Source of the DNA: JANXQG01 sp963804375 | GTDB taxonomy: Bacteria > Planctomycetota > Planctomycetia > Pirellulales > Thermoguttaceae | Direction of reading: 5' to 3' | Assembly: GCA_963804375.1 (NCBI GenBank) | Contig: CAWDQE010000019.1 | Span: 496,001-560,000, forward strand | Length of the DNA stretch: 64,000 bases | Shown: piece after piece, positions 49,545 through 58,573 of the stretch | Position numbering within the stretch: position 1 is the first letter of the stretch | How the letters are laid out: every line of letters begins with the position of its first letter | Position numbers and translations under genes: made by a program | Notes under the pieces: generated by a model | Seen by the model: the letters and a program-made list of their open reading frames with translations, nothing else | Told to the model about the DNA's origin: nothing | The model's database searches: none

Positions 49545-51731
49545 CTACTTGGAGACGGCCTTGACGTCGATGATGCCGACGTCGACATACTGCCCGCCCG
49601 TCGTCTGGTGGCAGTGGACAGCCAAGACGTTCTTGCCGGGCTTCAGGGCCGCACGGCCTTCGGGCAGCATGGGCATCTCTTCGTACTCGGTGATGAATCC
49701 GCCGGCCTTGCCCGCCAACACCCCGTTGATGTAGACCTCGACATCTTCGTCGTGATGAACCATCAATGCCGGATTGGCTGCGGCGTCGCTGCGCCAGTCG
49801 AATTGCCGCCGCAACCAGATGTCGTCGGTCTTCCATTCCGTTCGCACCACGGCGCCCGGCGTGCCCTGCGTGCCGAATCCGCCCGGCCCTTCCTTCCAAG
49901 CCGAATCATCGAATCCGGGCTTGGTCCAATCGGCGGCCGGTTTTTCCAGCGTGAAACGCCAACTGACGCCTTTGCGCTGCGAAGTCGGCACCACTTCCTG
50001 GACCACCGGCGGCGGGGGGAATTTGCCGGCATTCACCGCGGCGGCGCGCTCGGGGATCACCTTGTGTACTTCGCGGTCGTAGGTCAACAAGCCGTTGCAC
50101 TCGGTCTCCACGTCGGTGATCTGCGTGTAGATACAGGCGCAAAGACCGGATTTGTCCTTCAGCGCCCAGGCCTTGCGGAGCAGGTTTTCATACTTGCGGG
50201 TCAGGTCTTCACGGCTTTGCGTGCCTTGGTAACCCCAGCTCTGTTTGCTCCAGGTGTGCCCGTCCACGGACAGGCCCAGCCCGCCGAACTCGCCCAGCAC
50301 CGCCGCGCGATGCTCTTCGGGTTGCGGTGAACCGGGGCCGGGATAATTGTGCATGTCGATGACGTCGCCGCATTTCGCATCGGTCCAACCGCTGGCATTG
50401 TTGACCAACCGGCTGGGATCCAGTTCCTTGACCCACTTCGTCAGGCGCTGGGTATCGTATTGCCCCCACCCCTCGTTGAAAACCACCCACAGGATGATGG
50501 CCGGGTGGTCGCGGCGGCCCTCGATCAGGCGCCGCAACTCGACTTCGAATTGCTTCTTGGCCGCGGGGGTCTTGTTGTCGCCGGCAGGCATGTCCTGCCA
50601 GACCAGCAGGCCGAGTTTGTCGCACCAGTAGTACCAGCGGTCGGGCTCGACCTTGACGTGTTTGCGGGCGCAATTGAAGCCGAGCTTCCGCATCGTCGCC
50701 ACGTCCCAGCGCAGCGCCTCGTCGGTGGGCGCGGTGTAGATGCCATCCGGCCAGAAACCCTGGTCCAGGGGGCCGACCTGGAAGACGAACTTGCCGTTGA
50801 GCATGATCCGCGTGAGCCCCTGGTCGTCCTTGCCCAGCGCGATCTTGCGCATGCCGAAGTAGCTGGCCACTTCGTCGACCGTCTCGCCGCCCGATTTCAG
50901 CGACACGCGCAGGTCATACAAGTGCGGCGAGTCCGGCGACCAGAGCCTGGCGTCGGGGATGTCCAGCTTGAGTTCGGCGCCGGCGGCCCCGCTCACCTGG
51001 GCGACCTGCCGGCCGTGGTCCGTCGCGATCGCCTCCACCGTGCCCGTGCCGCCCACCGTCAACCGCAGACAGCCGGCGTCCACGTCGGGGACGAGCAGCA
51101 ACGATTCGACGTGCGTCTTCGCCACCGGCTCGAGCCAGACCGTCTGCCAGATGCCGGACGTCGGCGTGTACATGATGCCTCCCGGGTGCAAGACCTGCTT
51201 GCCGCGCGGTTGGCTGCCGGCGTCGGTCGGGTCAAACACCTCAACCGCGATCTCCTGGACGCCCGACGCCTTCAACGCGGCCGTGACGTCAAAACTGAAA
51301 TCGTCATAACCGCCGCGGTGAACGCCGAGCGGCTTGCCGTTGACGGTTACCTTGGCTTCCCAATCCACGGCGCCGAAGTGCAGCAATACGTTCCGGCCGC
51401 TCCACCCTCGCGGGATCGTGAAACTGCGGCGATAGGTCATGCGCTCGGCATGCTTCATCACGCCCGACAACGCCGATTCGACGGGGTACGGCACGAGGAT
51501 CTTGGTCTGTTTGCCGTCGGCCAGCTTGATATCCCACAGGCCGTTCAGGTTCAGCCAGTCCTTGCGGACCATCTGCGGCCGGGGATACTCGGGCAGGGCC
51601 TTTTCTGGGGAGACGTCTTTGGCCCAGCGCGTCAGCAGCGGCCCGGCGGCAGGCTTCCAGTCGGCGGACCGAGCGAGCTGCGGGAACAGCAGGGAGAACA
51701 AAGCAGCAATGATTACGGTAAGGCGTTGCAT
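49545..51731 (-). CDS. Secreted GH2 glycosidase
   Basis: The ATG at 51731 follows AAGGAGCC and gives a signal peptide (MQRLTVIIAALFSLLFPQLARS); 728 residues. Domains run in GH2 order: sugar-binding (NLNGLWDIKL), immunoglobulin-like, then TIM-barrel with VVFNEGWGQ near residue 419 (acid/base) and VLGEFGG near residue 478 (nucleophile). A final about 130-residue domain (WRFTLEKPAADWTKPGFDDSAW) adds a further beta-sandwich. The exact sugar (galactose, glucuronate or other) cannot be told. In the same frame just upstream lies a fragment of a DUF2341 gene that could give a chimeric product. Confidence 0.85.
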   Translation of the reverse strand: MQRLTVIIAALFSLLFPQLARSADWKPAAGPLLTRWAKDVSPEKALPEYPRPQMVRKDWLNLNGLWDIKLADGKQTKILVPYPVESALSGVMKHAERMTYRRSFTIPRGWSGRNVLLHFGAVDWEAKVTVNGKPLGVHRGGYDDFSFDVTAALKASGVQEIAVEVFDPTDAGSQPRGKQVLHPGGIMYTPTSGIWQTVWLEPVAKTHVESLLLVPDVDAGCLRLTVGGTGTVEAIATDHGRQVAQVSGAAGAELKLDIPDARLWSPDSPHLYDLRVSLKSGGETVDEVASYFGMRKIALGKDDQGLTRIMLNGKFVFQVGPLDQGFWPDGIYTAPTDEALRWDVATMRKLGFNCARKHVKVEPDRWYYWCDKLGLLVWQDMPAGDNKTPAAKKQFEVELRRLIEGRRDHPAIILWVVFNEGWGQYDTQRLTKWVKELDPSRLVNNASGWTDAKCGDVIDMHNYPGPGSPQPEEHRAAVLGEFGGLGLSVDGHTWSKQSWGYQGTQSREDLTRKYENLLRKAWALKDKSGLCACIYTQITDVETECNGLLTYDREVHKVIPERAAAVNAGKFPPPPVVQEVVPTSQRKGVSWRFTLEKPAADWTKPGFDDSAWKEGPGGFGTQGTPGAVVRTEWKTDDIWLRRQFDWRSDAAANPALMVHHDEDVEVYINGVLAGKAGGFITEYEEMPMLPEGRAALKPGKNVLAVHCHQTTGGQYVDVGIIDVKAVSK

Positions 51732-51773
51732 GAGAGGCTCCTTAAGGTGGTATTGTTTAGCGATGTTGACCAT

Positions 51774-51953
51774 TTTACTCAGCCTTACCAGGACCGGGAA
51801 TCCTTCTTCCCTGGCCGTACCGGGCAGATTCGCGCCCTCGGGCGTAGTCAGGATATAGAGCGGGGCCGAATGCTGCCAGCCCTGGTATTGGCCGAATGCC
51901 GCGTCAAGGAGCGGCAAGAGCAAGGCCACGCCGAGAAGCAGTTTCTTTGTCAT
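51774..51953 (-). pseudogene. 5' fragment of a third DUF2341-type gene
   Basis: Sixty codons encode a complete signal peptide (KKLLLGVALLLPLLDAAFG) and the start of a DUF2341 domain (QYQGWQHSAPLYILTTPEG). The similarity to the two esterase proteins stops abruptly after VLVRLSK. The frame then runs without a stop into the GH2 gene, through MVNIAKQYHLKEPL. It is the broken front end of a lost paralog, and its first 50 bases overlap the end of the GH95 gene. Confidence 0.85.
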
Positions 51954-54273
51954 GAGACAGATCCTCTCGCAACTTCTCGGCTTGTATGGTCTTGGTTTCT
52001 CCACGGATGCGGACCTTGACCTTGCGCGGTTCGGCGGAGGCAATGCGGTAGCTCGCGACCTTGCCATCCTTCCACTGGATGTCCACGGTAAATCCGCTGC
52101 GGGCACGCAAGCCCTTCACCGAACCGGTGGGCCAGGCTTTGGGCAGCGCCGGCAAGAGCTCGATCTCGCCCGCGTGAGATTGCAGGAGCATCTCGGCTAT
52201 GCCCGCGGTGCCGCCGAAATTCCCGTCGATCTGGAACGGCGGGTGGGCGTCGAACATGTTCGGGTAGGTGCGGTCGGGGCGGATGAGGAGCGTGAGAATC
52301 CTGTAGGTGTGTTCGGCGTCCTGCAGTCGCGCCCAGAGGCAGAGCCTCCATGCGATGGCCCAACCGGTGGCGTCGTCACCACGGATCTCCAGCGACTTCT
52401 TGACCGCCGCCGCCAGCTCCGGCGTGCCGCGGACAGAAATTTGCGAGCTGGGGTAGAGGCCGTAAAGATGCGAGACGTGGCGGTGTTGGAGCTCGCCGGC
52501 TTGCAGGTCCCAGTCTTCGAGCCATTCCTGGAGCTGGCCGGCTTTGCCGATCTGATTCGGCGCAAGGCGTGCGCGTGTGGCCGCGAGCCGTTGGCGGAAG
52601 GCCTCATCCACGCCGAGCACTTCCGCCGCCCGGATGCAGTTGCCAAACAGGTCGCGGATGATCTGGTTGTCCATCGTCGGGCCGGCACAGACGCTCGCGC
52701 CGCCCGGATGCGTGTTCTCCGGCGAGAGCGAGGGGCAGGTCACCAGCCACTTGTGTTTCGGTTCTTCCACAAGCGTGTCGAGGAAGAACTGCGCCGCGCC
52801 TTTCATGACCGGGTAGACTCTCGCGAGGTACTTCTTGTCGCCGCCGAATTCGTAGTGGTCCCAGAGATGCTTGCAGAGCCACGCGCCGCCGGTCGGCCAG
52901 AAACCCCACGTTGGGCCGTCAATCGGCGCCGTCGCCCGCCACAAGTCGGTGTTGTGATGGCACACCCAGCCGCCCGCGCCCCAATTCACCTTGGCCGTGC
53001 GGCTGCCCGGCTCGACCAGCTCGGTGACCATCTGGATCAGCGGGTCGGTACACTCGCCAAGGTTGGCCGGTTCCGCGGGCCAGTAGTTCATCTCGGTGTT
53101 GATGTTGATCGTGTACTTGCTGTCCCACGGCGGCGACATGCTCTCGTTCCACAACCCCTGCAATGTCGCCGGCTGACCGCCTGGACGAGAGCAGGAAATC
53201 AGCAGGTAGCGGCCAAATTGGAAGTACAGCGCCGCCAACTGCGGGTCGTTGCCCGCGGCGAACCCCGCGATCCGCCGATCGGTCGGCAACTTTGCCTTGT
53301 CGGTCACGCCCAAATCGAGCGAAACGCGGCGGAAGAGCCGCTGGTGTTCCGCGACGTGGTTCTGGCGCAGCTTGTCGAACGGTTTTCGCAGCGCCTTGGC
53401 CAGATACGCCTGGCAAAGCGCCTCGGGGTCACCGCTGACGTCTCGGTAGTTCTTGTAGCTGGTGGCGGCAGCGATCAGCAACGTCGCCGAATCCGCGCCG
53501 CTGACGGCAACGCTCCCTTTCTCGGCGGTCGTCTTGCCGTGCTGAGAGAGAATGCGGACGCGGGCTTGAAACTTCAGCGCCCCTGGGATGCCTTTGGCTT
53601 CGGCGTTCACGCCGTGCATGACGAGCGTATCAGGCGATTCCGCCTCGACCGTCGCTTTTTGCGGCGTGGCCATCGTTGCCGTGAAGCTGATCTGGCCCGG
53701 CTTGTCGGCCGTGAGGCGCACGACGATCACCTGATCCACCGGGCTGGAGAAGACCTCACGGACGAATTCCACCGCGCCGACGGAGTAGCGGACTGTGGCG
53801 ATGGCCGTGTCGAGGTCGAGTTCACGCCGGTACGCGGACATGCCGCCATGTCCGGGAAAGCTCAACTTCAGATCGCCCACCGGCTCGTACTGCATTTGTT
53901 GGAGCGGGTGCGCCATCATCTTCCGGCCGATCAGATCATGCGCCGCACCGTACTTGCCCTGAAAAATCAGCCGGCGCGCCTCGGGCAGCGCCTCCAATGC
54001 CTGCGGATCACTCGGGTCATAGGGCCCGCCGGCCCACAGGGTGCCTTCGTTGAGTTGCAGGCGCTCCTGCTCCGTCCCCCCAAACACCATTGCACCGAGC
54101 CGCCCGTTCCCCACCGGCAGGGCCTCGACCCATCGTGTCGCCGGCTTCTCGTACCACAACTTCAATTCCTGCGCGGTCGCGGCTTTCGCCTCGATCGTGC
54201 GCGGGCCGTCATCAGCGGCCCGCGCGACAGCGCACAGCAGCAACAGACCCAAGAACAACGTCAGTTTTTTCAT
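51904..54273 (-). CDS. Secreted GH95 alpha-L-fucosidase/galactosidase
   Basis: The ATG at 54273 follows a strong AAGGAG ribosome site and gives a signal peptide (KKLTLFLGLLLLCAVARA). Hallmarks of GH95: ALPVGNGRLGAMVFGG near the start, TININTEMNYWPAEPANL in the toroid (substrate-binding asparagines), and FQIDGNFGGTAGIAEMLLQS (catalytic aspartate region). The 789-residue length fits the family. The last about 20 codons (SHDKETASRRGLALAAP) run over the DUF2341 fragment in another frame, so the natural stop was probably lost when the fragment joined. Confidence 0.9.
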   Translation of the reverse strand: MKKLTLFLGLLLLCAVARAADDGPRTIEAKAATAQELKLWYEKPATRWVEALPVGNGRLGAMVFGGTEQERLQLNEGTLWAGGPYDPSDPQALEALPEARRLIFQGKYGAAHDLIGRKMMAHPLQQMQYEPVGDLKLSFPGHGGMSAYRRELDLDTAIATVRYSVGAVEFVREVFSSPVDQVIVVRLTADKPGQISFTATMATPQKATVEAESPDTLVMHGVNAEAKGIPGALKFQARVRILSQHGKTTAEKGSVAVSGADSATLLIAAATSYKNYRDVSGDPEALCQAYLAKALRKPFDKLRQNHVAEHQRLFRRVSLDLGVTDKAKLPTDRRIAGFAAGNDPQLAALYFQFGRYLLISCSRPGGQPATLQGLWNESMSPPWDSKYTININTEMNYWPAEPANLGECTDPLIQMVTELVEPGSRTAKVNWGAGGWVCHHNTDLWRATAPIDGPTWGFWPTGGAWLCKHLWDHYEFGGDKKYLARVYPVMKGAAQFFLDTLVEEPKHKWLVTCPSLSPENTHPGGASVCAGPTMDNQIIRDLFGNCIRAAEVLGVDEAFRQRLAATRARLAPNQIGKAGQLQEWLEDWDLQAGELQHRHVSHLYGLYPSSQISVRGTPELAAAVKKSLEIRGDDATGWAIAWRLCLWARLQDAEHTYRILTLLIRPDRTYPNMFDAHPPFQIDGNFGGTAGIAEMLLQSHAGEIELLPALPKAWPTGSVKGLRARSGFTVDIQWKDGKVASYRIASAEPRKVKVRIRGETKTIQAEKLREDLSHDKETASRRGLALAAP

Positions 54274-54330
54274 CGGCAATCTCCTTCTTCCAAATGGAAA
54301 TGTTCTCACTTCTGGTTTCCTTCAAGTCGG

Positions 54331-57300
54331 TCATGGTTGGACGCTCAGTATCCCGGCCCCTCGGATAAACCTGGGATACCGAGCGGCGCTATATTCGCCG
54401 GGAGGTTGTATTTGCCCGCCAAGCGAGAGGCCGCGGACTTTCATGCGGCCGTGGAAGTTCAGGTCGAGCATTGCACCCTTTTCCACGATCACGTCGGTCT
54501 TGGGGCCAAGACTACCCGCACTTGCCACAGAGAGGATGCCCTTGGCCACCGTCGTCGGGCCGGTGTAGGTATTCATGCCGGAAAGGGTCCAGACGCCCGT
54601 TCCCATTTTGGTGAGTGACGTCGTTGCCGCGCCTTTGCGGTCATGGGGATTGGCGATATTGCCGGCGATTTCGCCGCTGCCGGCGGTGGAGCCCGTGAGG
54701 ACGATGGTTTTCGGGTGGCCGTAACCGGAGAACACCAGGGGGCTGACGAACTTCAACAGTCCGCTGCCTGATTGATCGAGAGTCACCGTTTGCTGTTCGC
54801 CGGTGAAATCCATGATACGGTCGGTAACTTCTCCCCTGCCCGTGTAGGCAAGGCCACAATCGCCGCCCAACTCGATGGTGCCGGTTTCCGGGTCGGTAGG
54901 TGCGCCCAGATTGCTGCTGGCCTGGCCGCCGACCACGCGATTGAGCGAAGCCACGCCGAGCGTGCCGCCCTCGACGATCGTCTGGCCCGAGAAGGTATTG
55001 GCGCCAGAGAGTTGCAACGTGCCGGCACCCTGTTTTTTGAGGATCAGTGCGCCGCCGCCAGGCCCCTTCGAGTCGGCAATGTCGGCCGAAACCGTGACCG
55101 GGTCGGTGGCGCGCGAGGTGTCCAGGCAGAAAAACGAACCGCGCATCAAACCATTGTTATTGACCGACGTGGTGAGATTCTTGAGCAACTGACCGACCTG
55201 CGGGCCCGTGAACTCGCCCGGGCCGCCGGCGCTGATCTTCAGCGTGGCCGAGGCGGCAACGCGGATCTTCTCGGCGGTCCATTGTGCAGGCTGGGCATCG
55301 TAAAGTGCAGCGGCCTTTTTCACGACCAGCGTACTGCGAAGAACGATTGTCGGGCCCGTATATGTGTTGGTACCGCAAAGTTGCACCCAGCCTTCGTTCA
55401 CCCAACCCCACGGACCCCGGCAGCCCAGCAACGTGACGCCGCCGGGCCCGCTCATTCCGCCGCTCAGTTCATTGAAAGTCAAGTGCCCGCCCAGGCTGGT
55501 ATTTCCCGTGAGAGTGATGGGGGCGTTCCAACTGCCGCCGCCGTCGATCAGGCCCGCGTTGGACCGCAGAGGGTTCGTGATTCCCTTGATGTTATCCAGT
55601 CGGATCCGGCCGTCACTGCCGAGCGTTACCGGCCCCGTGCCCAGTCCGCGATCGGCCACAAACAGGAAGAGCTGGCCGCCTTCAACGATGGTCCCGCCGC
55701 TGTAGGTGTTCGTCGGATTGTCGATTCTCAGCACACAGGGCCGGTCGTTGTACTCGGCGTCAGGCTTTGGGCCGGTGCCGTTGAGTATCAGACCGCCGGC
55801 GCCTGATATCAAGCCCGTAAGCGTCAGTTCGCTGCCGGTATTCATGCTTACGGTAAGGTCGGCCGCGAGGTCCAAGGGTGTGGCGATCTGGTCGTGCTCG
55901 AAGATCGGACTCACACGAATCCCCGGCGATACGCCGGCAGCACGGTCGGGCATGAAGGCAAGGCTGCCTCCGGTCAATTTCAGGCTGTTCCCCTGGCCCA
56001 CGCTCAAGTTGAGCTGGTTGAGTTGGAAAGCTCGCTTGAGGTCGCTCGCGAGGTCATAGCTGCCGACCTTTTTGAAATTGAGGATGCAGTCCGAACCACC
56101 AGCGGCATCCGGCGCCGATCTCACGCCGAGATGGTTCGTCCATTTCGACCCATCGCTCCAGTTGCCGGACTCGGCGCCGGCCCAGGTGAAGGCGCGGGCC
56201 TTGTCGCTCTTGACCACCGTTGCCAGAAAGACCCGGTGGGAGCCGTCCTGAGCGGTGACGGTGTAGGTCTGCGGCCTCGTGAAGTCGCGGACCGTGCCGG
56301 AAGCCGGAACGGCTGTGGCAAACGGCGACAGCGTAAAGGTCGGCGCAAGGGCCGTGACATCCGTGGCCGTCGGCACATAAACGCCAATGCCGGTCCCGGA
56401 AATGGAAGTGGAAGCTGCCCCCGGCAGAACGAAGGTTAGCATGTCCTTGCAGGCACTGACTGGGTTTTTCTTGACGGTTAAGGTATACGTCTTAAGCTCC
56501 TTGGCCGAAACCGGCACATACGGCTTGTCTTCCGTGGCGGGAATGGCCGCGCCCGACTCCCTGAATTCATTGGTTGTCGGGGACAGCTTGAGGGCTTTGA
56601 TCGGATCGATATATTGGGCCAGGTCGCGCATGGCGATGACCTTGTAGTGGTTGTCCTTCAAATACTGCATCATGACCCGGAAGGTTGCCGGCTCAAGCCC
56701 GACGGACGGATGCTCCATATCCGGCACGCCATGGAAGGTGAACACGACAATCCTGCCTTGGCTTGCTTGTCGCGCGTCTCTGACAAAGGTCTCGACGGGA
56801 ACCCCGTCGTGAATCGTGTAGGACGGAACGTCAAAAGGATGGTCGACCGTCGGCCGGTAGGGGCGATCGTGGCCGCCACGGCCGAACGTATACCCATTCT
56901 TGCTCAGGGCCGGACAATCACCCCAGGCCACTTGATACATCGGCCAGCAAAGGGTCGTTGGCTTGGGCACATCGTGCGCGGCCAGCTCGTCTTCCATTTC
57001 CAGAAAAGCACTCAGGCTGCTGCCATGGCCCTTGGTGTGGTTGCCGATCTCGAATCCATCGGCGTTGAGAGCTCTCATCTGCCGAAAGGTCATGTACCAA
57101 TCCTTGCGCGTGCGGAACGAATCGAAGTCGCAGACATAAATCGACGCCCCGAATCCCAAGGACTTCAGGATCGGCGCCACGATCGTCGCATGACTGGCAG
57201 GGCTATCGTCGAACGTGAGGACCACCAGCTTATCGGGGATGGGCTTGAGGACGATGCCGAGCGGATCCGGCGGCTCAGCGGCAGGCGCAATGCCGGTCAT

Positions 57301-57354
57301 CGCCAACATTGCCACAGTCACAAATTCGAAAGTCCTGGCTGTTGTTTTCATCAT
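54331..57354 (-). CDS. Secreted polysaccharide deacetylase fused to autotransporter-type repeats
   Basis: About 1,007 residues. After the signal peptide (TFEFVTVAMLAMTGIAPA) comes a NodB-like domain with VLTFDDSPASH and GNHTKGHGSS, giving the aspartate and two histidines expected to hold a metal. A cadherin-like stretch follows. The C-terminal 550 residues hold at least four autotransporter-associated beta repeats (NTYSGGTIVEGGQLFL, NTYTGPTIVLRSTLVV, NTFSGQTIVEGGTLGV, NTYTGPTTVAKGILSV). No beta-barrel or anchor follows, so export is likely Sec plus an unknown outer-membrane route. Substrate is unknown; de-N- or de-O-acetylation of a glycan is the family role. Confidence 0.85.
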   Translation of the reverse strand: MMKTTARTFEFVTVAMLAMTGIAPAAEPPDPLGIVLKPIPDKLVVLTFDDSPASHATIVAPILKSLGFGASIYVCDFDSFRTRKDWYMTFRQMRALNADGFEIGNHTKGHGSSLSAFLEMEDELAAHDVPKPTTLCWPMYQVAWGDCPALSKNGYTFGRGGHDRPYRPTVDHPFDVPSYTIHDGVPVETFVRDARQASQGRIVVFTFHGVPDMEHPSVGLEPATFRVMMQYLKDNHYKVIAMRDLAQYIDPIKALKLSPTTNEFRESGAAIPATEDKPYVPVSAKELKTYTLTVKKNPVSACKDMLTFVLPGAASTSISGTGIGVYVPTATDVTALAPTFTLSPFATAVPASGTVRDFTRPQTYTVTAQDGSHRVFLATVVKSDKARAFTWAGAESGNWSDGSKWTNHLGVRSAPDAAGGSDCILNFKKVGSYDLASDLKRAFQLNQLNLSVGQGNSLKLTGGSLAFMPDRAAGVSPGIRVSPIFEHDQIATPLDLAADLTVSMNTGSELTLTGLISGAGGLILNGTGPKPDAEYNDRPCVLRIDNPTNTYSGGTIVEGGQLFLFVADRGLGTGPVTLGSDGRIRLDNIKGITNPLRSNAGLIDGGGSWNAPITLTGNTSLGGHLTFNELSGGMSGPGGVTLLGCRGPWGWVNEGWVQLCGTNTYTGPTIVLRSTLVVKKAAALYDAQPAQWTAEKIRVAASATLKISAGGPGEFTGPQVGQLLKNLTTSVNNNGLMRGSFFCLDTSRATDPVTVSADIADSKGPGGGALILKKQGAGTLQLSGANTFSGQTIVEGGTLGVASLNRVVGGQASSNLGAPTDPETGTIELGGDCGLAYTGRGEVTDRIMDFTGEQQTVTLDQSGSGLLKFVSPLVFSGYGHPKTIVLTGSTAGSGEIAGNIANPHDRKGAATTSLTKMGTGVWTLSGMNTYTGPTTVAKGILSVASAGSLGPKTDVIVEKGAMLDLNFHGRMKVRGLSLGGQIQPPGEYSAARYPRFIRGAGILSVQP

Positions 57355-57391
57355 TGCTACTCGTAAACTGGACTCGCGATCTACTCCACTC

Positions 57392-57452
57392 AAACTGCAA
57401 ACGCCACATCCCGCCCCCGCTGGGCTTGCCCCAGCGGGGGCGTTTGCAGTTT
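57392..57452 (-). terminator. Strong hairpin between isomerase-like and deacetylase genes
   Basis: A two-part stem: the inner arms GCCCCCGCTGGG and CCCAGCGGGGGC pair perfectly around CTTGC, and AAACTGCAAACGCC pairs with GGCGTTTGCAGTTT outside. Read on the minus strand, it follows the isomerase-like gene and precedes the deacetylase start at 57354. It is probably a terminator or processing hairpin. Confidence 0.6.
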
Positions 57453-57536
57453 ACAATGCCAATCACCATATCTTCGGGTACAGGAAGTTCGTCACGCTGC
57501 ATTTTCCTGGTCAGCAGGCTTCCACGGCACGCCTTG

Positions 57537-58493
57537 TCAGTCATTGCGGGGCTGGATGCCGTGCTGGCGAAGTTGGGTCTCGACCCAAGCCTTGGTCTTG
57601 GAAATCTCGGCAAGTTCGGGCTTGATGTGCTCGATGATGCAGTTGAGCGGGCGATTCAACTTGCGGATCTCGGAGACCAGCAGGGGGTAATTCATCTCGC
57701 CGCCTCCCGGTCCGGGAAGGTCCACGCTCTTGCCTGTCGAGTTGAGCTTCATGTCCTTGAGATGGACCATCTGGATGCGGTCGCCAAGCTCGCGAAATGA
57801 GCGACGGAGCTGACGCTTGCGCTGGGGATAGAGGTCGGGAGAAATGAAGTTGGGCGGGTCCAGCAATAAGCCAATCCGGTCGGCGGAAAAGGGGGCGAAG
57901 ACTTCCTTCGCCAGTTCCAAAGTGCCCACGACATGGGGGAAGTACGGCTCCAAGGCCACCCGCCCGCCGATCGGCTCGATGATCGGCAGGAGGACCTCGC
58001 GGATAGCGCGGTGAAGGTGGGCAACGGCTTGGGCGGTGTGGTTGCGCGGATCGGCGCCACCGAACTGCGGCGAGTAGCTCCCGCTCCAGGTGACGAACTG
58101 CTTGCAGCCGAACAGCTCGGCATGCGCGGCGACGCGCTGCATGGTCGCCCGGCTGGAATGCATGAAGCCCGTGTCGTCGGGACGGAAGAGGTTGAAGTAG
58201 GTTCCAAATGCCACGGTCTTCAACTTCAGTCGGCTCAGGGTCTGGGAGAGCGCCTTGAGTTCCTCCACGGTCGGGTGGAAAAAGAAGGTCACTTGCACCC
58301 TCTGGAAGCCGGCGGCGGCGATGGTCTTGGCTATCTCGTGCAGATCGGCAGCCGAATCGCCTTGGAGCATCATGCCCAGGCGGATATTGTCATTGATCGG
58401 TTCGTTTGCGAGCAATTTCGAGAGTCCGCCTGCGGCGACAGCGGTCGCTCCGATGGTCCCGATAAAATGCCGTCGTGAGATCGTCGAGTGCAT
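57537..58493 (-). CDS. Sugar phosphate isomerase/epimerase-type TIM-barrel protein, Tat-exported
   Basis: The ATG at 58493 follows AAAGGGA and gives a twin-arginine leader (STISRRHFIGTIGATAVAAGG) before a xylose-isomerase-like TIM-barrel of about 290 residues. Typical stretches are GGRVALEPYFPHVV (glutamate), RIGLLLDPPN and MVHLKDMKL (aspartate/histidine), which form the metal site of this superfamily. Such Tat-exported isomerase-like proteins are common in planctomycetes; substrates are largely unknown. It is the only sugar-isomerase-like gene beside the fucosidase cluster. Confidence 0.8.
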   Translation of the reverse strand: MHSTISRRHFIGTIGATAVAAGGLSKLLANEPINDNIRLGMMLQGDSAADLHEIAKTIAAAGFQRVQVTFFFHPTVEELKALSQTLSRLKLKTVAFGTYFNLFRPDDTGFMHSSRATMQRVAAHAELFGCKQFVTWSGSYSPQFGGADPRNHTAQAVAHLHRAIREVLLPIIEPIGGRVALEPYFPHVVGTLELAKEVFAPFSADRIGLLLDPPNFISPDLYPQRKRQLRRSFRELGDRIQMVHLKDMKLNSTGKSVDLPGPGGGEMNYPLLVSEIRKLNRPLNCIIEHIKPELAEISKTKAWVETQLRQHGIQPRND

Positions 58494-58573
58494 AATAGTC
58501 CCTTTCAGCTTCAAACCAGTATAACCGGATGCGGGGGGAGAAGCCACTGCTGCGGCTTGTTACCGGCCCTTCA

